Below, one piece after another: positions 22,395-33,413 of a stretch of 64,000 nt of DNA (the stretch's first letter is position 1; every line of letters begins with the position of its first letter). Origin of the DNA: Pseudoips prasinana (lineage: Eukaryota > Arthropoda > Insecta > Lepidoptera > Nolidae); contig OX621243.1 in NCBI GenBank assembly GCA_951640165.1, positions 7,688,001 through 7,752,000 on the forward strand, in the 5' to 3' direction. The notes below the pieces were generated by a model that made no database searches, was not told the origin of the DNA, and saw only the letters and a program-made list of their open reading frames with translations. The position numbers and the translations under genes are program-made.

Positions 22395-22618
22395 AGCAGA
22401 ATTGTCCAGGCCGCCTCGTAGGTCTCCGACATGGCTTATCGACTTCTCTAACGACAAAAACCCGGACTGACAGCTCATTGTACCCCCCGAAGCACAGAGA
22501 TGCTCACAGAACCACTTGGGCGGTCACCCACCTATAGTTTGACCACGGGCCTAGGTGTAAAACGCGGCGATCGCTTACGGACCGATGAGAGCAACTGACT
22601 GTGAGACTGGTGAGAACT
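22395..22618 (-). mobile_element. 5S-rRNA-derived SINE
   Basis: The minus strand reads 'cggtccgtaagcgatcgccg', then 'ggtcaaactataggtgggtgaccgcc' (5S C-box-like). The body is 'gagcatctctgtgcttcgg', ending 'ggacaattctgc'. It aligns with 37600-37865 and 60935-61160. Confidence 0.8.
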
Positions 22619-22861
22619 TTAAATAACTAATTACCTAATTTAAAATATTTTATACCTTCACACACGTTGACTGAAAAGGCCTTTGTCTTCATTTTATACA
22701 CAATGTTAGTACTGACAACAATAGGCTTACATAATAAATACATAATAAACGTTAAATTACGTTTACGTATTATTATTTTTTATAAGTTAAAATATTCACA
22801 TTATATAAAACATCATAATAGTTAAAATTTAATTGAATGAAATAGTTTGTTATTTCCTTAA

Positions 22862-23085
22862 AACGGAACGACGAACGGCCGCCGCCGCCGTCGACCGAGC
22901 GCCATCTTGGCATGACTCGGACGCTGGGAGTGCACTGGTGCAGTGTAGACGTCGTACTAAATTTATAATATTTTATTACCTGCCTAAACTTAAAATCTTT
23001 AATCGCTAATATCCAGCTGATTAGTTATTTATATTTAATTTATTATTAACATTACGTGTGAGTTTAAACCCCGTGTTATCGGGTA
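22862..23085. promoter_or_regulatory. GC-rich island, possible noncoding first exon
   Basis: After AT-rich flanks, 22870-22960 is strikingly GC-rich (ccgccgccgccgtcgacc, gcgccatcttgg, gacgctgggagtgcac). A donor-like 'cgggtaagttg' follows at about 23078 on the plus strand. This pattern fits a 5' UTR exon or promoter, but no start codon with an extended frame is visible. Inference only. Confidence 0.3.
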
Positions 23086-23089
23086 AGTT

Positions 23090-23890
23090 GTGCATTCAAT
23101 ATTTCTTATAGTTATTCAGCTTAAAAAGTAGAAAGTAGATTAAGTTCTGTGTTGCAGCCTTTGTCACATAATGTTCTTGTAATTGTTTCCATCACTCAGT
23201 AGATATACAATAATGTTCGTTATACAATAATGCTAATACTCGATGTCGAATTACCTACAATATATTTCTTACTTGTTACAACGCTAATTAAATATTGTGA
23301 GCCCTTCCGCTTGTGCTAAACCGTGACTGCATCATCTTAGATTGCTGATTGCTGCTGAAATAGTATAGAATACTTCTTCTCGCATACATATCGCGTCGTT
23401 CGTCATGTTGCAGTCACGGTGCGAAATTGGTCAATCACTAATTGTCCACCCGTATACTGGTTCCAGGGTTTTTTCTCACCCCTCTAAATCTCGACTCATC
23501 TGGCTGGCTACCATTCCACGGGTATTACCTCGTGTCGTCGGCAAGTCGTGACTTGGGCGAGTTGTGAAGTTCCTGGGTCGTGTCGCCTGCACGTCGTGAA
23601 GCGGACCGCTCTATACGGGTCGTAGCATTCTATACTTACAAGGTGTCAATGCAAAGTATTATTAGGGTAAAGTACCCACTACCCTTGTATATTCCTATTA
23701 AATATATTATTTTTATAATACTATTTTAAAGTTTCATTTTCTAGTTCCTCTATATTTAGTAAATTAGAAAAACGTAACAATGTAGACACTGAAACTAATG
23801 TACTCGTATTACACGTGGTATTATTTAAATTTGGAAACTATATTATAGCTCCTAAGTGATTGGAGTGTGTTGCTTTACATTGTCTAGCGT
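23090..23890. other. no recognised gene; GC-richer 23390-23640
   Basis: 23390-23640 contains repeated 'tcgtg' words and balanced base composition ('gtcgtcggcaagtcgtgac', 'gtcgcctgcacgtcgtgaag'). No long frame. It might be conserved noncoding or an unknown repeat. Confidence 0.3.
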
Positions 23891-23894
23891 TAGT

Positions 23895-24158
23895 GCGATC
23901 AACTGTAAGTAATAAGGTCCTGGATCAAAACACCCAGTAGTCCAGAGCCATAGGTTGCGTTGTTACACGACCTTATCTCAGAGAACACGTCAAGCTGTTG
24001 GATGCTGAATCGGGTAGCTGTTCCATAGGATTACGTGAGTGAAAAAATAGTGAGTGCACCCGTGTTTTTGAACAACTCCTACTTTAATAGGTCCTGTTGA
24101 GGTTGGCCGTCGTGACTGAAATTTGGCAAGGAATACTATTATTATTAGTTATGTAGTT
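23895..24158 (+). mobile_element. SINE-A, diverged
   Basis: The order 'aaggtcctggatcaaaac', 'agagaacacgtcaagctg', 'ttccataggattacgtgag', 'aataggtcctgttgaggttgg' and 'attattattag' follows 15652-16018. Confidence 0.75.
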
Positions 24159-24365
24159 TACTACTATGCGTTTCAAGTAAAATATGTTAAGAGTTAAGAC
24201 CCTCGAAAACTGTTTACTGCCTACGTAATAAAACACCTACGTAAAATAAAAATAGAAACCCTTGTGAAAAGACTTAAAAAATATTTAGTTTAAAATTTTC
24301 TAACGCCTTTAAGTGTTTTTATAAGGATATTATATATTTTTTTATGGATTTAGTACAAGTAGAGA

Positions 24366-25005
24366 TATTTTGTAGCACAGTATATGTTTTTATACTTCTG
24401 GCTCAACCTCTCCGACACATCATAAAGCTCATTAAGAGTGAGTGTTTATGATCACTCACTCTTAATGAGGTTTATGATGGGTTTCAGCGTTAAAGCCAGC
24501 AAAATCCTGCCTCCTACTCCAAAACCAGAAGAGATTGTGAACTAATTTATTACACGAAGAAAAGTTCTGGAGGTACATGGTTTGATACAGAATATTTTTG
24601 TTATAGTTCTGGTCCTAACGCTCCGACGAATTGTAGACGTAATAGTCATGAGACTCACTCGTGACTCAGTGAGAGAATATGAGCTTTATGATCTGACAGA
24701 GCGGTAGCGCCCAAAGTATAACAAAAATATTCTGAAACTAACCATATTGATACAGATAATTTCTTCTTTTTTTTGCGGAATATAATATAATTACAGCACG
24801 ATTTCGTCTAATACAGCGATGGAAATGACGTGAGCTTTTTGGAACTTAATCCAAAATTATTTTGAATTATTTTAAAGTTGCCTAGGTAATTGCACTTCAC
24901 TACTTCTAGTTTTCTTTATATATTCGTCAAAAACGCTCTTATTTATCTCTTTGATCGGTTAGATCGTTAGAGCCAGAAGTGTAATATTTTGCTACAGAAC
25001 GTCGC
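24366..25005. repeat. composite fold-back locus
   Basis: Three nested inverted pairings are visible. 24418-24444 pairs with 24453-24479 (27 bp, one mismatch). 24588-24734 folds on itself with outer arms 'cagaatatttttgttata'. 24368-24405 pairs loosely with 24965-25005 ('gtagca', 'acttctggctc'). The word 'tcataaagctcat' recurs in both orientations. It may be a fold-back transposon of unknown class. Confidence 0.65.
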
Positions 25006-25407
25006 TCCTTGAACTAAATCCATTACACATTGTATAATATCCAATTCAAAACACCCACAAATCATGAGACTCAGGTGTCTCCAGATGAACCAATTGCTGT
25101 TATTGAAAACTCAATATCTTCACGACGTTAACAAATGGGATACTGCACAAGTGATTTGTCTTCCGTATTATTATTTATAATATAATTTGTGTTGTAAATC
25201 ATAGAAGAGCGAACATTTTACATTTATTTCTTAAAATTAACGCAATATTAACTTTCAAATATGAATTAGGAAATATTTGTACAATAAATGAAGAAGATTC
25301 GTATTTCAGAACGCAGAATATTTAGTAAAATTACGTTTTTACATGAAATACAACAGTATAGTTGTTCTTAAAAAGCATAACTTAGAACTTCACCCACATC
25401 GTAATTA

Positions 25408-25635
25408 ATTACATACATTACACAAAAATTGCTCATTCAATACACTTGAAACTTGTTTAAAGGACGAGGCGGCAGATGCGACCGCTTGCCTTGTATAATA
25501 CATTTAATTACGTACATTACACAAAAATTGCTCATTCAATACACTTGATTACGTACATTACACAAAAATTGCTCATTCAATACACTTGAAACTTGTTTAA
25601 AGGACGAGGCGGCAGATGCGACCGCTTGCCTTGTA
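25408..25635 (+). repeat. direct duplication of an 88-bp segment plus a partial third copy
   Basis: 25408-25495 recurs at 25548-25635 almost unchanged. A 43-bp partial copy lies between at 25506-25548. The repeated words are 'acattacacaaaaattgctc' and 'aggacgaggcggcagatgcg'. Spacing between full copies is 140 bp. Confidence 0.92.
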
Positions 25636-25737
25636 TTGTATTATCTGTTAATTAGTTGCTAGTGCTGGATCAAATGCTTGTGTGTAAAACAAACCATTAC
25701 AATTTTATTTACTTGTCCCTGGATATACCTACTCTGC

Positions 25738-25862
25738 CAACAGGCGTGACGCAGTCCTTAAAGTAGCCGCCTAGCTACAATGTGTTCCGAGGTTGATTTC
25801 CGCAGAGGACAACTGTTTGTGTAGTTATGAATCTGGACGGGCTAGCGATCGAGAATTGCATG
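25738..25862 (+). mobile_element. SINE-B, degraded
   Basis: 'caggcgtgacgcagtcctta', 'gtagccgcc' and 'gaggacaactgtttgtg' keep the SINE-B order. The boxes are mutated. Confidence 0.55.
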
Positions 25863-25864
25863 TT

Positions 25865-26755
25865 ATTAAAGTTGCCAGCAATACATAGATTAAATTACCT
25901 ATTAGAGGTTATTCTTAATATTTTAGAACATTAATCCCACAAAATGAGGGTTGTTACATTTTCAAAGAATATGCATCGGTTATTTGGCTGCAAGCTACAA
26001 GAATCCCGGGTCTTAACTGTGACATTTTCGTAAATTTCAATCGATTTTCTCTATCATCCTGCAAGAGCATATCGATATAAAATAAAATAAAAAATAGAAA
26101 AGAAAATACATATTTAATTTTTGTTTAACTTTTAATGTAATTTAGATGTAGTATTTACTAATCTAGTGTTACTGTTCTACTGATAAAATGCATGCCAAGA
26201 CGCCTTTAAAATTGCATATTTGGATTCAGGTGATTGTAATTATTTATGTTAGTAATAAGAAAATGTAACAATTATTGGCTGTCCTTAATAAAAGAATAGG
26301 TATTATTTAAATGACGAGTATTTGAAACATGAATACAAATGAAGTTCTATAAAAAAATGCTATAAACACTCATTAGATCCAAAAACCCACACGTTAAAGT
26401 TTTGATTAAAACTGTTCTCAATATGGTTTGTTCCAAACAGGACATATACCAACGCCAACTGATTAAAAACTGACCGAGTTGAAAAACCAAATAGGTTGAA
26501 AGCAACCGGGTTGAATGGATAAAGTTCATGAGTGAGCATTGTATGATAACTTTTAACAATGGTGATATGAGAGTGGATGAACTAATCTGAATACGGATAA
26601 TTAGATACCAGTGTACTGAAATTAATATAATAAATTACACAGCTTCAAGCCTTATTTTAGTTACAATAGAATTTTGAAACAAAAAGAATATTTTGATAAA
26701 TAGATTTATTACTCAACTGTGTACAAGTAAGGTCTTAATTCTAAAATAAAATAAA
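25865..26755. other. no recognised feature
   Basis: AT-rich. The short open frames here show no domain. Confidence 0.4.
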
Positions 26756-27078
26756 AAAGGTTTTTATTCACGTAGACTTTAAAAAAGCGCTTGTAAATAG
26801 TCAGAACATGTTTGTAGTAATATAGTTGTATACATTATTATTTCTAGTTACATAGATATTTAGGTACACGGATTGTATGAAAACATTTATAAAATTTATT
26901 TTATAATAGCAATTATATTCTCTTTTTCGTTTCTTACAGAATTCCTCCACCTAATCACTATTTGAATACTACATAGTTCACATAATGACACGTATTATTA
27001 TTATGAAAGTACATATAATTAGTAAGTAGGTATATATAGTTTTAAGTATGGTACTAATAGTACCTTATAATATAGTAC

Positions 27079-27345
27079 TTGCTGTGTGGTGACGGCGACA
27101 AATATCAGAGTCAGAATATCATCACCCCATCTCATCCCGTGGGGGGCGTAGAAGTCGACCCGAGGGAATATCTACCAGAGGATGGGCAGCAGCTTCCTTC
27201 TGATTACTATTACCATCTTACTGCGATCGCCAACCCGCCTGCCAAGCGTGGCGATTATGGCATATCCCCCCAAGACGATTCTTAAGGGAGGCTTGTCCAA
27301 CAGTGGACTTATATAGCTGTAATGATGATGATGATGATGAATATA
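27079..27345 (+). mobile_element. RTE-1b type element with (ATG)n tail
   Basis: Best copy of this family: 'catcccgtggggggcgtag', 'gcgatcgccaacccgcctgc', 'gattatggcatatcccccc', 'caacagtggac' and (atg)5. It is open for 68 codons, with no recognised domain. Confidence 0.75.
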
Positions 27346-27532
27346 GTACTTTGTACACTTGCAACTGCCCCAACTCTGTAACTCCTTTCTCCTTTCACTA
27401 CCCAGGTTGCCTGGAATAGATCACACTTTGTGATAAGGCCGCCAATTGTACTATAATAATTTCTATATTGTCGCTTTGTATTATTTCTTAAGGTGTACAA
27501 TAAAGAGTTTATCTATCTATCTATATTTAGCT
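27346..27532 (+). mobile_element. LINE 3' UTR with (TATC)n tail
   Basis: 'cccaggttgcctggaataga', 'aaggccgccaattgtac', 'gtgtacaataaagagttt' and (atct)4 are the typical 3' end of a lepidopteran LINE, with an AATAAA signal. No coding part remains. Confidence 0.7.
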
Positions 27533-27842
27533 AGCTTGTATTAAGCTATTGTCAAAGAGATTATGTTTAAGTTTCATTATCAAAATTTATAGTTTTAGCA
27601 ATATTTTACTACATATTGTCTGAATTATTTATTATTATGGCGGACCTTGTGTTAATAACGACGGTCGCGCTTTAATGCTACCACCAGATCCAATGCGCCC
27701 CAACTGAGAAGACCCAGCGAAACAAACTCAGTGGGTTCATCTACTACCATCTAATCTATCTAAATTACTTAATAGCTTTACAGTCAAAATTAATATTATA
27801 TATGTATTGATATGATTATATAAAATACATTCATACATAGGA

Positions 27843-27965
27843 CAATAATTTATAAGCCACACAAATAGTTGTACGTGGCGGGGATCGAACCCAACACAAG
27901 AGCCGAAGTGGTACTGTGGCGATTATTTGAACCACTACCTTATCTGCTGTCAAAAGTGCACTATT
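27843..27965 (-). mobile_element. SINE-B, partial
   Basis: 'ccacacaaatagttgtacg' and 'gcggggatcgaaccc' match the minus orientation of the family. The head end is degraded. Confidence 0.65.
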
Positions 27966-28187
27966 TATTCCGACCGCTATCTGACACTTTATCTCGCGGG
28001 AACAGTATATTTGTTTTAATGAAAATGTTTGCGCAAACACTTTGTCAGGTACACAAAAGGACATAGGTAACATATCCTTTTATGTAACCCTAACAAAGTG
28101 TATGCAATTTCATTAAAAAGTACCTTCTTTTCCTGAGGTATAAAATTTCATAACAATTATCATGATATTTTTGCATGGAAATAATAA

Positions 28188-28191
<4 letters not shown>

Positions 28192-28231
<40 letters not shown>
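28192..28231. repeat. (TA)n microsatellite
   Basis: Twenty uninterrupted TA units. Confidence 0.98.
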
Positions 28232-28233
<2 letters not shown>

Positions 28234-28307
28234 TAAAGTGTACAGATCGAGAAAGTTTAAACACATTAATTATTTAATTATTAGTTTATGCACATCACGT
28301 TTATTAA

Positions 28308-28491
28308 GCGCGCCGTCGACGCGCGTTTCCAAAACGCGCGTTAGCATCTCGTCGACGGCGCGCTTTTATCCTACGGAACAGTTATCGTTTGTATCGATAC
28401 AAACGCGCGGCACCGGCGCGTCTGTATCGATACACACGCGCGTTAGCATCGCGTCTGTTTCGCTACAAACGCTAACAACAAGACGGCGCGC
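28308..28491. mobile_element. GC-rich MITE flanked by TTAA
   Basis: The ends GCGCGCCGTC and GACGGCGCGC are exact inverted repeats. TTAA lies directly outside both (28304-28307, 28492-28495). The interior repeats 'acgcgcgttagcatc' twice and holds the 18-bp palindrome 'gtttgtatcgatacaaac'. TTAA target sites are typical of piggyBac. No transposase is encoded. Confidence 0.75.
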
Positions 28492-28639
28492 TTAAAAAAA
28501 CGTAGTAGGCCTTTATATACACTAGTATTAGTATTTAATATATTACAAATTTAGCGTTCAAGTATGTGCATTTAAGTATTTATGTAAGTATATTACGTTA
28601 GTAAGTTTCACATGTTTGAAATGAGTTGTATTAATTAAT

Positions 28640-28712
28640 ATGCGGGTGGGAATCGAACCAGCGAATTAAGTATCAAGCCCCATATTCATTAACCACTCCT
28701 CCCCCGCACTAT
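28640..28712 (-). mobile_element. tRNA-like SINE head fragment
   Basis: 'gtgggaatcgaaccagcgaa' in minus orientation gives a B box (GGTTCGATTCCCAC). The upstream part 'gtgcgggggaggagtggtta' is A-box-like. The body is absent. Confidence 0.55.
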
Positions 28713-28954
28713 GGTGTTAAGACTGGATGAAAAACACTAGAACAAATGTAAATATTTGCTTAGTTTGCGGTATACGGAAACGTCATTAAGTGCGATTGTG
28801 TACAGAGTACATTTTCTTCATCACTTTTGGAAATTTATACAATACATTCGGTGCTCCATAATTAACTTAATGCGAGGAAGTATTGTTCACCATGTATTAT
28901 TGTGGATCTTTTCATAATTGCTTCTGTTACTGGCCTGCTGGAAATTTTTATAGT

Positions 28955-29022
28955 TAGGATAACACATAGGCCATATTTTATAAAGTTTAACGCGGGTAAA
29001 ACCACGGGGCACAGCTAGTAGG
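28955..29022 (+). mobile_element. Helitron 3' fragment
   Basis: 'taaagtttaacgcgggtaaa' and 'ccacggggcacagctagt' match the 3' terminus of the Lep1-like copies. Confidence 0.75.
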
Positions 29023-29024
29023 TT

Positions 29025-29605
29025 ATATAAATAATACAAAGTCAATGTTTAAAATTACATTCATAATAATTATTAAATTTCACTTTTGATGAGAGTTATA
29101 TATGGGTTAATAAAACAACTAACAATGCGGACCTATAAATTAATGTTACAGCAAAACCGTCCGTTTACTCTTTCAAGCATAAAACGAACACAAAAGGGGC
29201 TTAAAAATTACACACGAAATCTTGTCAGTAAACTTTATTATACTTGCCTTAAACAAAAAAAAGGGTTGTAATATTTTAGGCCGAGGTTTTTTTACTCTAT
29301 CAAACATCACTTGGGCGCTTAACCGCGGTCGATAAGGCTGGGTACCCACTGTATTATCTTGCGTCCTTCGCACGGCTCACTCTAATGCTCTTTATGTTTT
29401 TATTCCATTACTTTAGGCCGCACCGCGAATGTGCCCAAGATATAGAGAATAGAACGGACAAAGAGAGGTGTTTAAAATGTATTCGTAGCGTCTCACTCAC
29501 ACACGTGTAGTTTCACAACATCGACTGTGCACAGAGTTTTGGCTGAATAGAAATAGACCAAGAACAGAGGATAATCTGTAGGGCTCATATGTGTGCACAA
29601 GCACG
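29025..29605. other. no recognised gene
   Basis: 29290-29400 ('cgcttaaccgcggtcgataagg') may be an old repeat. Otherwise nothing is supported. Confidence 0.35.
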
Positions 29606-29609
29606 GATG

Positions 29610-29812
29610 CTCTCTATTCCCTCATTCTCATAATCTAAAGGGACGCCAATATGACACGACCGGGGAGAAATCGGACGCAGAACCGACATATTTACGTGCT
29701 TCTTATGAGAAAAACGCCAGTAACACTCTTTGGCCCGACCGGGATTTGAGCCCAAGACCTCATTGTGGCGTGAAAGTTAAATATTTTCCAAACACACTAA
29801 CCGACCCTTAAA
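29610..29812 (-). mobile_element. SINE-A, diverged
   Basis: Minus-strand order of the SINE-A head (B box 'GGGCTCAAATCCCGG') and body ('acgtaaatatgtcgg', 'gacgccaatatgacacgacc'). Confidence 0.7.
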
Positions 29813-30599
29813 ATACAATGGCTGGCATATGATGCGCGATACCTTTAGCTATTTAAGTGACTAAATTATTTTTCAATACCGTAGATTACGCAAAAATGAT
29901 TTTTGGCTAGCTTTTAGGTTCAAATACCCGTGTGCCACGTTTGGTCCTCAAAAGAAATTTAGTATTGATAAGGATATGCTTGTATGCCAAGTGTGTAAGG
30001 TTTAAAACCTCTCTCTGAACCTCTCGCACCTCTGTAAGGTTTACGTTCCCAGCGGCTGTCGTTAAGGTAACTTATTGCCATAGGTAATGCCTTTTACCAG
30101 CCCTGCTTATTTTAACACGGCAATGTTTTTTGTGTAAGTAAAACGTTGAAAAGTTGATACAATACGTTTTCACTGGGTACTTTTCCTCCAATTCTTCGAT
30201 ATAACCTTTAAAAATAGAATACTTTTATTCTTTTTGTATTTTTCATGATACTTAGTATAATAATACTTGCTGGCTACCTACAAAACAACGGGATAGTGAG
30301 GTACGAGGAGGTTGCGCCCGGGAGGAATGGAGGAAATCAAAGATCTGTTATAGAGTCTAGTTCGATGAGGGACTAGGGTAGTCTTGTGCCTTGAAGAGAT
30401 CATTAATCCATTAGCCACATATGTTAAAGAACATCATGACAGTCGGTGCAAATACTTAGAAGCCGAATAGAATCTGACACTTATGAGTAATCGCTTTCAA
30501 TGTAAAATAGATAAGAGTACATCCTGTTAGATAAGTTAGAGAAAGGGGTTAAGGCAAAATAAAAGATATAATCAATATATAATATCAATATATAATATA

Positions 30600-30672
30600 T
30601 AATAGTTATAAGACTTTTTGACAAAAATCCGTTGTCTCTGGAATGTGGCGCGAGTCTATGCATATATGTTTG
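30600..30672 (+). mobile_element. RTE-2 tail remnant
   Basis: 'aatccgttgtctctggaatg' and 'cgagtctatgcatatatg' match the last bases of RTE-2. Confidence 0.55.
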
Positions 30673-30719
30673 TAAAAAATTTCTGACAGTAAATTCTCCC
30701 AGTGGCACAGAGTCTATAA

Positions 30720-30962
30720 GTTAACGATGGCACACCCGTGTCGTGAGCACGTAAAGCAATTTTACACGTAAAGACTTTTACGTATTCACGGAACAAGTTG
30801 CGCCAGATCTCTACCTAGCCTTCCCGGCTGGGCAATGTATCATGAGAATGAGAGAATAGGGAGTGCATCAGTACAGATTCGTTCACTTAATATGTCCTGC
30901 GTATTTTCCATTGAGGTTGGCCATCATTGCGTATCATAGCCGAAATTCGAGCAAGAGCACCA
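30720..30962 (+). mobile_element. SINE-A, diverged body
   Basis: 'gtgagcacgtaaagcaat', 'aatgtatcatgagaatgag' and 'aatatgtcctgcg..ttgaggttggcc' follow the SINE-A order. The head is lost. Confidence 0.7.
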
Positions 30963-30964
30963 GT

Positions 30965-31670
30965 GAAATAACTTGATTACTCAAAATACCGCTATATTTT
31001 CCTGTATATATGTGGTTTTGCAATTTTAGCAAACCCCGTTTTCTTTCAGAAACTTTCATGAGTGCTGTAGAAGCGCTGACCTATCACTTTTTGTATATAT
31101 CTGATATTTCTATGAAATCTAAAAGTAATGGCGTTCTTTAATTGAATAGGTATAACAAATATATGATTTTATTTTCCTGCTTTTTCCTTGAAATGACGAT
31201 TCATCCTTTTTGGCAAGATCTTGATCTATTTTTGTAGTAACCGCTACTAATAATATTTAAGTACAGTCTTCAACTTAAATGGCCTCACAAGAAATATATT
31301 GTTATTATAGGCGGAACAAGAAAGAGGTTGGTTTATATTATAATTATTCTTATGAGCAACGATTTGCCACTGGTGCATACGGATCCAAACCTATTTAAGT
31401 GTCGATATTAGGTTAATTTATGAGGAGCCATACCTATTATTAATCTTGCTTACATCTAAATTTTTACGGCCCTAAATGAGGGTAAAAATTTTAAAGAATG
31501 GGTATCAGATTAAGAGAATTATTATATATTAAATACGACTGTCTTGGCTTATCCACTGACACGTTTTTGGCCATTGTATCCAACTTAGTTATAAAGTCAA
31601 TACAAAACATTTTAAACTATTTCCAACGTGAGTAACGCAGAAACTCAAAAGTAATTATATTAGACATTGT
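30965..31670. other. no recognised feature
   Basis: AT-rich sequence with no supported gene. Confidence 0.4.
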
Positions 31671-31677
31671 TGACTGC

Positions 31678-31822
31678 CTTGTTGGTCCAGTGGTTAGTGA
31701 CCCTGACTGCAAAGCCAGAGGTCGTGAGTTCGATTCCCACCCAGGACAAATTTTTGTGTGATGAGCATGATTGTTTGTTCTATGTCTGGTTAGTTATCTA
31801 AAATACTGCACTACAATACAAT
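31678..31822 (+). mobile_element. SINE-C, left part (split by SINE-B)
   Basis: The head has 'ttggtccagtggttagtgac' and 'gttcgattcccacccagg'. The body is cut at about 31822 and continues at about 32035. Confidence 0.8.
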
Positions 31823-32032
31823 ACTGCACGTGTGGCGCTGCGGCTAAGATAGTCGCCTCGCCGCTTCGTGTACCGGGTTCGAACCCCGCACAGGACAACT
31901 ATTTGTGTGACCAATAAATAGTTGTTCGGAGTCTGGATGTACTTTGAGTCCGTCAATTATGCGTTTGGAAAGTACCCCGCGACACAGGGGTTAATTTCAC
32001 TAGGGCAGGCGTTGTCTTAAAAAGAAATGTAT
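31823..32032 (+). mobile_element. SINE-B inserted in SINE-C
   Basis: Full SINE-B order from 'gtgtggcgctgcggctaag' to 'gggcaggcgttgtctta'. Confidence 0.82.
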
Positions 32033-32034
32033 AT

Positions 32035-32145
32035 AAGTAATAATATATAAGTATGTTTACAGTTACCTGGTTTTCATTGTACAGGCTCTTCCAAGCTTGA
32101 AATGGCAGTGTGTTAGATGTCGCAAGAGATTTTAATAATTATATT
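32035..32145 (+). mobile_element. SINE-C, right part
   Basis: 'atataagtatgtttacag', 'cctggttttcattgtacagg' and 'tggcagtgtgttagatgtc' continue the interrupted SINE-C. Confidence 0.75.
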
Positions 32146-32527
32146 TACTTCAATATTAAAGGGACAACCAGGATTCTTATGCACTTTAAACTTAGTCAAA
32201 GAGTGGGACAATGTGTGTCCCAAATTGTGATAAATAAAATCTTTTTATGCGTCTAAGAAAAGTATGAAACACTCAATCCAAGTCACAGCTGGCCGGTATT
32301 TTTAAAGTTAGTAACAATAGTTTCACGCTAAATTAAATGTCATTTGTTACTGAATTTTGGTGATATATTTATTTGAAGTTATTTCAATATATCTCAACTA
32401 AATGATGTCTTTTTAGTAACAGTGTATTCAGTCTAAAAATACTACAAAACAGAAGACTCACACTTCTGGGCTTCAAGTAGTCTCAAAACTTTGCGTAGTA
32501 TTTTTATCTATGATGTGTATTTTCTTC

Positions 32528-32735
32528 ATCACATCAGCAAAAAGACGTCCACTACTGGACATAGGCCTCCCCAAGGACTTATACTGTAAAATTGTGTTCA
32601 TCATTTGGGGGGATATGCCATAATCGCCACGCTTGGCAGAAGAAGGGTAGGTGATCACAGTAGTACACAGGATGACGTTGCTGTCCGTTCTCTGTACATC
32701 TAGCACGAGTTCCTGTGGTTTACTTACTCGATCAC
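32528..32735 (-). mobile_element. RTE-1b type element
   Basis: Minus strand: 'gccaagcgtggcgattatgg', 'catatccccccaaatg' and 'cagtagtggacgtctttttg'. Its upstream end runs into the large palindrome at 32700-32870. Confidence 0.75.
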
Positions 32736-32870
32736 ACGTACAGTTTCGTCCCATACATTGAGCACCAGAGTTTTAGTTCTTAATAGTTTCCGCGAGAGGC
32801 GCTGGTGCTCAATGTATGGAAGGAAACTGTACGTGTGATCGAGTAAGTAAACTGCAGGAACTCGTGCTAG
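32700..32870. repeat. large palindrome, 69-bp arms
   Basis: Arms 32700-32768 and 32802-32870 agree at 65 of 69 positions around a 33-base loop. One arm adjoins the RTE-1b copy. Confidence 0.96.
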
Positions 32871-33274
32871 AGGCTCTGGTAAGTATTCTTTCGGAACGAC
32901 TGAGTCATCCCCAACCTGTTGAGACAGGGTTGTAATATTCGTTACAGCCCCATAGCTAACGTGTTTTTTATTACTAATTAAATAACAAGGAAGTTAGTAT
33001 TTGAATACAGACAAATTCAGCGCTAGGCCGCGAATATTAATTAAACAAATTAGTTGGTAGGACCAGACTAGATGATCTAGCGACAAATCCAAAGTTTTGA
33101 AAAGTACCCTCTGTACGTGAGTAATTTACTAATGCACCGACGTCGCAGTTTCGTTTCGCAATGGGAAATGAATGCAGAGACGTGGGTTAGAATATAAGCG
33201 GGTAGCGATGAGCGGGGCGAGTGTCTTCAGTTATAGCGATAGTTTTAAAAAGGAAGGGAATTGAAGAGGTTGTG

Positions 33275-33413
33275 CATGGACCAGCATTCCCGCGTTCCCA
33301 GAGCTTCCTCCATATGCGCCACGAGAAGTACATGGCAGGTTAGGTCAAGTCCAGCATACCCACTCGCTGACATCTTTTGCGGGTGGCTTGCGTAGGGATT
33401 CCCACTGCCATAT
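33275..33413 (-). repeat. dispersed repeat H, copy 1
   Basis: 'aggttaggtcaagtcc', 'cttttgcgggtgg' and 'cgtagggattcccactgc' are the inverted counterpart of 34874-35095. Class unknown. Confidence 0.55.

Larger units (their letters stand above)
26760..27740. repeat. dispersed repeat G, split by two insertions
   Basis: The outer parts 26770-26900 and 27525-27740 match 62965-63320 in opposite orientation (words 'aagcgcttgtaaatagtcag', 'acggtcgcgctttaatgcta', 'caatgcgccccaactgagaa'). The middle is filled by an RTE-1b copy and a LINE 3' end that the other copy lacks. Confidence 0.75.

Noticed and set aside
28175..28495. 106-codon open frame with Ser/Thr-rich repeats
   Set aside because: It translates a (TA)n run and the TTAA-flanked MITE.
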